Assembly (NCBI GenBank): GCA_020052325.1
Contig: JAGVPF010000021.1
Span: 1-7,836, forward strand
Reading direction: 5' to 3'
Origin: an archaeon
GTDB taxonomy: Archaea; Micrarchaeota; Micrarchaeia; Anstonellales; Bilamarchaeaceae
Length of the DNA: 7,836 bases
The position numbers were made by a program, and so were the translations under genes. The notes beneath the pieces were generated by a model that worked only from the letters and a program-made list of their open reading frames with translations, was not told the origin of the DNA and did not search any database. Shown here one piece after another: positions 5,301-7,836 of this stretch (position 1 is the stretch's first letter; every line of letters begins with the position of its first letter).

Positions 5301-5888
5301 TCAGGTTTTCTGGACTTCATTTACTGAGAGTATGGTCCCATTCCGGTGCACGTCCACAAGGTAGTATGACGGGGCGCCGGATGCATCCCATCTCACGAGC
5401 CAGGATTCCTTGTCGACTTTTTCAGCGACGCTGGGGGATACCGCGTCGTTTGAGTTGATGTAGGACGTGACTGCCCCGGTGCCAGGGAATGTGTGCGAGG
5501 CGATTATGGCCTCTTCCGAGAATGCGATTGTGCAGATGCCCTCGGCGCAGACGCTGCAGCCGCTCGTAATGACCTCGGCCGGCTGCGGGATGAAGTTCTG
5601 GGCCGGGTAGTTATAGAAGATGTGCGAGCGCTCGGGGCAGGGCGAGTTCGGGTTTTCGGTGACCCTCGCCTTCACCTCGAAATAATGCGCGCCATTGGGG
5701 TTCGTCTTCTGGATAATCGTCATTATGGAGATGTCCGACCCGGGATATTTGTTCCCGACGTCCTCCATGACGAATTTGCTGGCATCGGCTTCAATCACGT
5801 TCACTTGGAAGAACTCGATGAGCTTGATGAGCACTGCTATTATGAGTATAAGCCCGATTATCAGCAGAAGCTCCCGCCTTATCGCCAT
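5301..5888 (-). CDS. Membrane-anchored extracytoplasmic protein of unknown function
   Basis: 195 aa. A basic start (MAIRR) leads into one hydrophobic segment at about residues 7-27, so the protein is probably anchored with its C-terminus outside; no signal-peptidase site is obvious. The outer part contains four cysteines, C84 and C111/C114/C119 (CSVCAEGIC), which could form two disulfides or a metal site. The C-terminal segment SWLVRWDASGAPSYYLVDV followed by HRNGTILSV resembles the beta-hairpin of PepSY-type domains, but this is only a resemblance. The gene starts 27 bases after the NAC stop with no good ribosome binding site, and is probably the last gene of that transcript. I do not recognise a named family. 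Confidence 0.8.
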   Translation of the reverse strand: MAIRRELLLIIGLILIIAVLIKLIEFFQVNVIEADASKFVMEDVGNKYPGSDISIMTIIQKTNPNGAHYFEVKARVTENPNSPCPERSHIFYNYPAQNFIPQPAEVITSGCSVCAEGICTIAFSEEAIIASHTFPGTGAVTSYINSNDAVSPSVAEKVDKESWLVRWDASGAPSYYLVDVHRNGTILSVNEVQKT

Positions 5889-5915
5889 GAACCGACAACC
5901 CGCTCAAGCTTTTTA

Positions 5916-6248
5916 TTACTTGCCTTCTCCGAGCGAGACTATCGCCTGCGCGATATCCCCGCCGCTTTTTTCAAGCGCGCCCCGCGCCTCGCTTTCCGAG
6001 CAGCCGGTCTGCTCCATGACCATCTTTATGTCATCGGATGAGGATTTCTCCTCGACACGCACATTGCCGGCTATCTGGAACGAGGCCTGGCCCTGCATCG
6101 TGATTTTCGTCACCTGGGGCTGCTCGATGACAATCATTCCGCTCCCGGTCTCGATAGTGACTTTCGTCGCCTCGATTTCCTCGCTCCGGATGCCCATCTG
6201 CTTCATCATTGCCTGCATCTTCTTCGGGTCCATGCCGCCGGGAATCAT
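5916..6248 (-). CDS. nac: Nascent polypeptide-associated complex protein (archaeal NAC)
   Basis: 110 aa, typical for archaeal NAC. NAC forms a dimer that binds ribosomes near the exit tunnel and contacts emerging chains. An N-terminal MDPKKMQAMMKQMGI segment precedes the NAC beta-barrel domain (about 22-62, with VTIETGSGMIVIEQPQVTK and MQGQASFQIAG). A C-terminal UBA domain follows (about 72-107, with IKMVMEQTGCSESEARGAL then EKSGGDIAQAIVSL). The ATG at 6248 has an excellent GAGGTG (6257-6262) with an eight-base spacer. It lies downstream of S3Ae after an unusual repeat-rich 150-base spacer and has its own candidate TATA boxes, so it may be expressed both with and independently of the ribosomal genes. 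Confidence 0.96.
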   Translation of the reverse strand: MIPGGMDPKKMQAMMKQMGIRSEEIEATKVTIETGSGMIVIEQPQVTKITMQGQASFQIAGNVRVEEKSSSDDIKMVMEQTGCSESEARGALEKSGGDIAQAIVSLGEGK

Positions 6249-6267
6249 AGGAATAACACCTCAAGGA

Positions 6268-6284
6268 TAGTATAAGAAATATAA
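6268..6284 (-). promoter_or_regulatory. Candidate TATA boxes upstream of NAC
   Basis: On the minus strand this reads TTATATTT (6284-6277) followed by a second CTTATACTA element (to 6268). Their centres predict starts near 6254 and 6246. Either would remove or clip the GAGGTG ribosome binding site, so the boxes are plausible in sequence but awkward in position. The SD would then serve longer transcripts coming from S3Ae. Confidence 0.35.
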
Positions 6285-6312
6285 GGAAAAGACCTCGCAG
6301 GGGGAATACCTC

Positions 6313-6367
6313 ACGAAGTTTGATGAAACAAACCGTCCGAAGTTGACCGGACGAAGTTTGATGAAAC
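6313..6367. repeat. 17-base direct repeat, two copies, around a hairpin
   Basis: ACGAAGTTTGATGAAAC occurs at 6313-6329 and again at 6351-6367, 38 bases apart. Between the copies is an inverted repeat, CGTCCG/CGGACG (6334-6339 and 6348-6353), with an 8-base loop. There are only two copies and no Cas genes, so this is not a CRISPR array. Confidence 0.8.
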
Positions 6368-6398
6368 TTTAACCGGAGTCAAACCGGAGTAAAGTTTC
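6363..6398 (-). repeat. 9-bp inverted repeat just after the S3Ae stop codon
   Basis: GAAACTTTA (6363-6371) and TAAAGTTTC (6390-6398) are perfect inverted repeats. The loop side contains two AACCGGAGT copies (6371-6379 and 6382-6390, period 11). In the S3Ae transcript the hairpin starts two bases after the stop. No U-run follows it, so it is more likely an mRNA 3'-end or processing structure than a terminator. Confidence 0.6.
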
Positions 6399-6400
6399 TT

Positions 6401-6994
6401 TCACTTGAAGATTTCGCCGCGCTCGGACTTGCGGACTTCAACGCGCCTCATCTTCGTTATCGTTTTCAGCCTGCTGAAAATCTTTGACGAGAAGCGGCCG
6501 TAGATTACGTCCTGGATGATCTCTTCGAAGTTCTTCTCGACTATCGACTTGCGCGTTTCGTCAACGAGTATGTTGCGGAGGTTCCTCCTCGTGTTCTCGC
6601 TGACCCGGGCCCCTGTGACCGCGATTATCTTAAGGCGGAGATTCTCGTTGTCCTTGGTCTTCTCGTCCACGACCTGGTGGATGAGCGACTTCCCGCGCCT
6701 TGCGAACGTCCTGATGAACGAGGGCGCGATGTCATGGCCGATTAGCATTGTGTTTGCGTCGTTGCCGTTGACGTCTTTTATCCTGAAACGCAGGGTGGTG
6801 AACATCGCCATCTGGGATGCGCCGCCCATGCCGAGCTCCATGAGGCTGGCCTTCACGATGCGGTTCGGAAGCCTCTTGTCATCGGATGCGACGACTTCGC
6901 AGAGCTCCTTGAACTCGAACATCGAGGGTGCCTTTACAGAGTACCATTTCTTCGCTTTCCATTTGTCTACAGTCTTGACTTTCTTGCCTGCTAT
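6401..6994 (-). CDS. rps3ae: Ribosomal protein S3Ae (eS1), apparent ATA start
   Basis: Small-subunit ribosomal protein of archaea and eukaryotes. Recognisable parts are KTVDKWKAKKWYSVKAPSMF, IGHDIAPSFIRTFARRGKS, VVDEKTKDNENLRLKIIAVT, FEEIIQDVIYGRFSSKIF and a MRRVEVRKSE segment near the end. The first ATG in frame is at 6922, but the conserved N-terminus (VDKWKAKKWYSVKAPS) lies upstream of it, in frame and uninterrupted. Going further up, an in-frame TAA lies at 7012-7010, and between it and 6922 there is no ATG, GTG or TTG. The best fit is ATA at 6994, giving (M)AGKKVKTVDKW (197 aa), with GGTGA four bases upstream. Either the gene uses a rare AUA start, or a base differs here in the assembly; ATGGCA would be the ordinary form. 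An ATG overlapping the S15 stop (7005) is in another frame and hits TAG after four codons. Gene identity is certain; the start is not. Confidence 0.95.
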   Translation of the reverse strand: MAGKKVKTVDKWKAKKWYSVKAPSMFEFKELCEVVASDDKRLPNRIVKASLMELGMGGASQMAMFTTLRFRIKDVNGNDANTMLIGHDIAPSFIRTFARRGKSLIHQVVDEKTKDNENLRLKIIAVTGARVSENTRRNLRNILVDETRKSIVEKNFEEIIQDVIYGRFSSKIFSRLKTITKMRRVEVRKSERGEIFK

Positions 6995-7004
6995 AGAATC
7001 ACCA

Positions 7005-7460
7005 TCACTTTACGAGCAGGGACGCCTTCTCGCGGTCGTATTTCCATCCCGCCGGGAGCATCCCCTTGGATGAATAGTATTTCACCAACCTATGTATCTT
7101 GGACTCCAAATGGCCCAGTTTGACATGGTTGTGGGTGTCGTTCTTCGAGATCTTGAGGTGTCCGGTTACGCGGACCGCCGTCTTGATGAGGTTGAGCAGG
7201 TCTTCCGGATATTCGCCAAGCGCCTTCTCCTTGGCAAGGTACGCCCGAAGGGACATGCCAAGCTGGGAGCGGAGGTTCGCGACACCGTGCTGGTCCCGGA
7301 GCACCAGGCCGATTTTAGCCGGTGGAACGCCTTCGCGGGCCATCTTGAGGATGACGTCCTCTATATCGGCCTTCTTGGCCACTGTCCATTCCGGAACGTC
7401 GTTCGTCTTCGGCCGCTTGGTCCCGGACTTGCCTTTCTTCTTTGAATGCAATCTTGCCAT
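7005..7460 (-). CDS. rps15: Ribosomal protein S15 (uS15), archaeal type
   Basis: 151 aa from the ATG at 7460, the archaeal/eukaryotic length; bacterial S15 is about 89 aa. It binds 16S rRNA in the central domain of the small subunit. The N-terminal extension starts MARLHSKKKGKSGTKRP, followed by IGLVLRDQHGV (50-60), YPEDLLNLIKTAVRV (84-98) and the S15 core with HLESKIHRLVKYYSSKGMLP (117-136), then WKYDREKASLLVK at the end. The start has GAGG eight bases upstream and matches the family; a GTG at 7475 is in frame but would add five atypical residues. It lies 31 bases after the pyrophosphatase gene and directly before S3Ae, consistent with one operon. Confidence 0.97.
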   Translation of the reverse strand: MARLHSKKKGKSGTKRPKTNDVPEWTVAKKADIEDVILKMAREGVPPAKIGLVLRDQHGVANLRSQLGMSLRAYLAKEKALGEYPEDLLNLIKTAVRVTGHLKISKNDTHNHVKLGHLESKIHRLVKYYSSKGMLPAGWKYDREKASLLVK

Positions 7461-7491
7461 AGTTATTCCTCGCACTTTTACGTCGAGAACT

Positions 7492-7836
7492 CTAAGGTTC
7501 TAGACTTTTGGAGAATTCTAGAAGAGAATTATATCTATGTGAGAGCTTGTTTTTTAAAAGTATGTTTTCCGCGAACGTCTGAGGATAACCCAGCGGCACG
7601 AAGAGGGGGTCGTATCCGAATCCGCCTGCCCCTCGCGCTTCCGATGCGATCGTCCCGTGGCAGCATCCGGTGAATGTGCGGATCGCCTTCCCGTCATGGT
7701 ATGCGATGCATGCCTCGAAATAGGCCGTACGGTCCTCCGTCCCGTCCAAAAGTCGCAGGATGCCCCCGTTCCCGAGCTTCTTCTGCACCCATCCCGAGAA
7801 GGTTCCGGGAAAGCCGTTCAATGAATTGATGAAGAG
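7492..7836 (-). CDS. rdgB: XTP/dITP diphosphatase, HAM1/RdgB family (5' partial)
   Basis: The frame runs to the right edge without a stop, so the N-terminal part, roughly the first 70-75 residues including the substrate-binding SxNxxK motif, lies outside the window; 114 codons before the stop are present. The enzyme hydrolyses non-canonical purine triphosphates (dITP, XTP) to monophosphates and keeps the nucleotide pool clean. Evidence is FINSMNGFPGTFSGWVQK, GAGGFGYDPLFVPLGY, TFAE, and KLSHRYNSLLEF, which correspond to the NGFPG, GFGYDPxF, TFAE and SHR motifs. The residue after SHR is Tyr, where many family members have Gly or Arg. The internal ATG at 7821 is not the real start, because LFINS before it already matches the family. 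The gene heads the minus-strand cluster visible here, 31 bases before the S15 start. Confidence 0.95.
   Translation of the reverse strand, partial: LFINSLNGFPGTFSGWVQKKLGNGGILRLLDGTEDRTAYFEACIAYHDGKAIRTFTGCCHGTIASEARGAGGFGYDPLFVPLGYPQTFAENILLKNKLSHRYNSLLEFSKSLEP

Noticed and set aside
5493..6270. Two plus-strand frames opposite the membrane protein and NAC
   Set aside because: They are antisense to NAC, which is certain, and to a protein with a clear membrane anchor; no promoter or ribosome binding site supports them.
6313..6367. CRISPR array remnant
   Set aside because: Only two 17-base copies with a 21-base interval that itself forms a hairpin, and no Cas genes nearby.

Overview
The window comes from an archaeal chromosome. 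The evidence is a set of archaeal translation genes (ribosomal proteins S15 and S3Ae, and a single-gene archaeal NAC with a UBA tail), a full-length RNA 3'-terminal phosphate cyclase, TTTATA-type TATA boxes at about -25, and a mix of Shine-Dalgarno and apparently leaderless starts. Compact spacing and lineage-restricted hypotheticals would suit a DPANN or deep euryarchaeal genome, but I cannot assign the lineage from this sequence.

Layout. (1) Positions 1-1960, plus strand: a large Gly/Pro-rich modular protein, cut at its 5' end by the window edge, carrying a tandem helical repeat and ending in a HicA-fold domain. It is followed at once by a small HicB-like protein, so this is a remodelled hicA-hicB pair whose HicA part has lost its conserved histidines. 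(2) Positions 1979-3148, minus strand: two tandem paralogous proteins of unknown function. (3) Positions 3181-3518: a 340-base gene-free stretch holding a strong TATA box, a long imperfect inverted repeat capped by a GNRA-loop hairpin, and a T7 tract. This looks like an independent structured RNA just upstream of rtcA. (4) Positions 3519-5295, plus strand: rtcA and a HAD-family phosphatase with its own TATA box. (5) Positions 5301-7836, minus strand, transcribed right to left: the 3' part of a HAM1/RdgB-type XTP/dITP pyrophosphatase, S15, S3Ae, NAC and a membrane-anchored extracytoplasmic protein. This is a translation and housekeeping cluster.

How the parts may relate. The right-hand cluster supplies small-subunit proteins, the nascent-chain factor NAC and nucleotide-pool sanitation. 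RtcA and the candidate RNA suggest RNA end processing. The most notable observations are the degenerate HicA domain fused to a large modular protein beside a HicB without a DNA-binding domain, the structured RNA candidate before rtcA, and the S3Ae gene, whose conserved N-terminus begins at an ATA codon because no ATG, GTG or TTG is available in frame.
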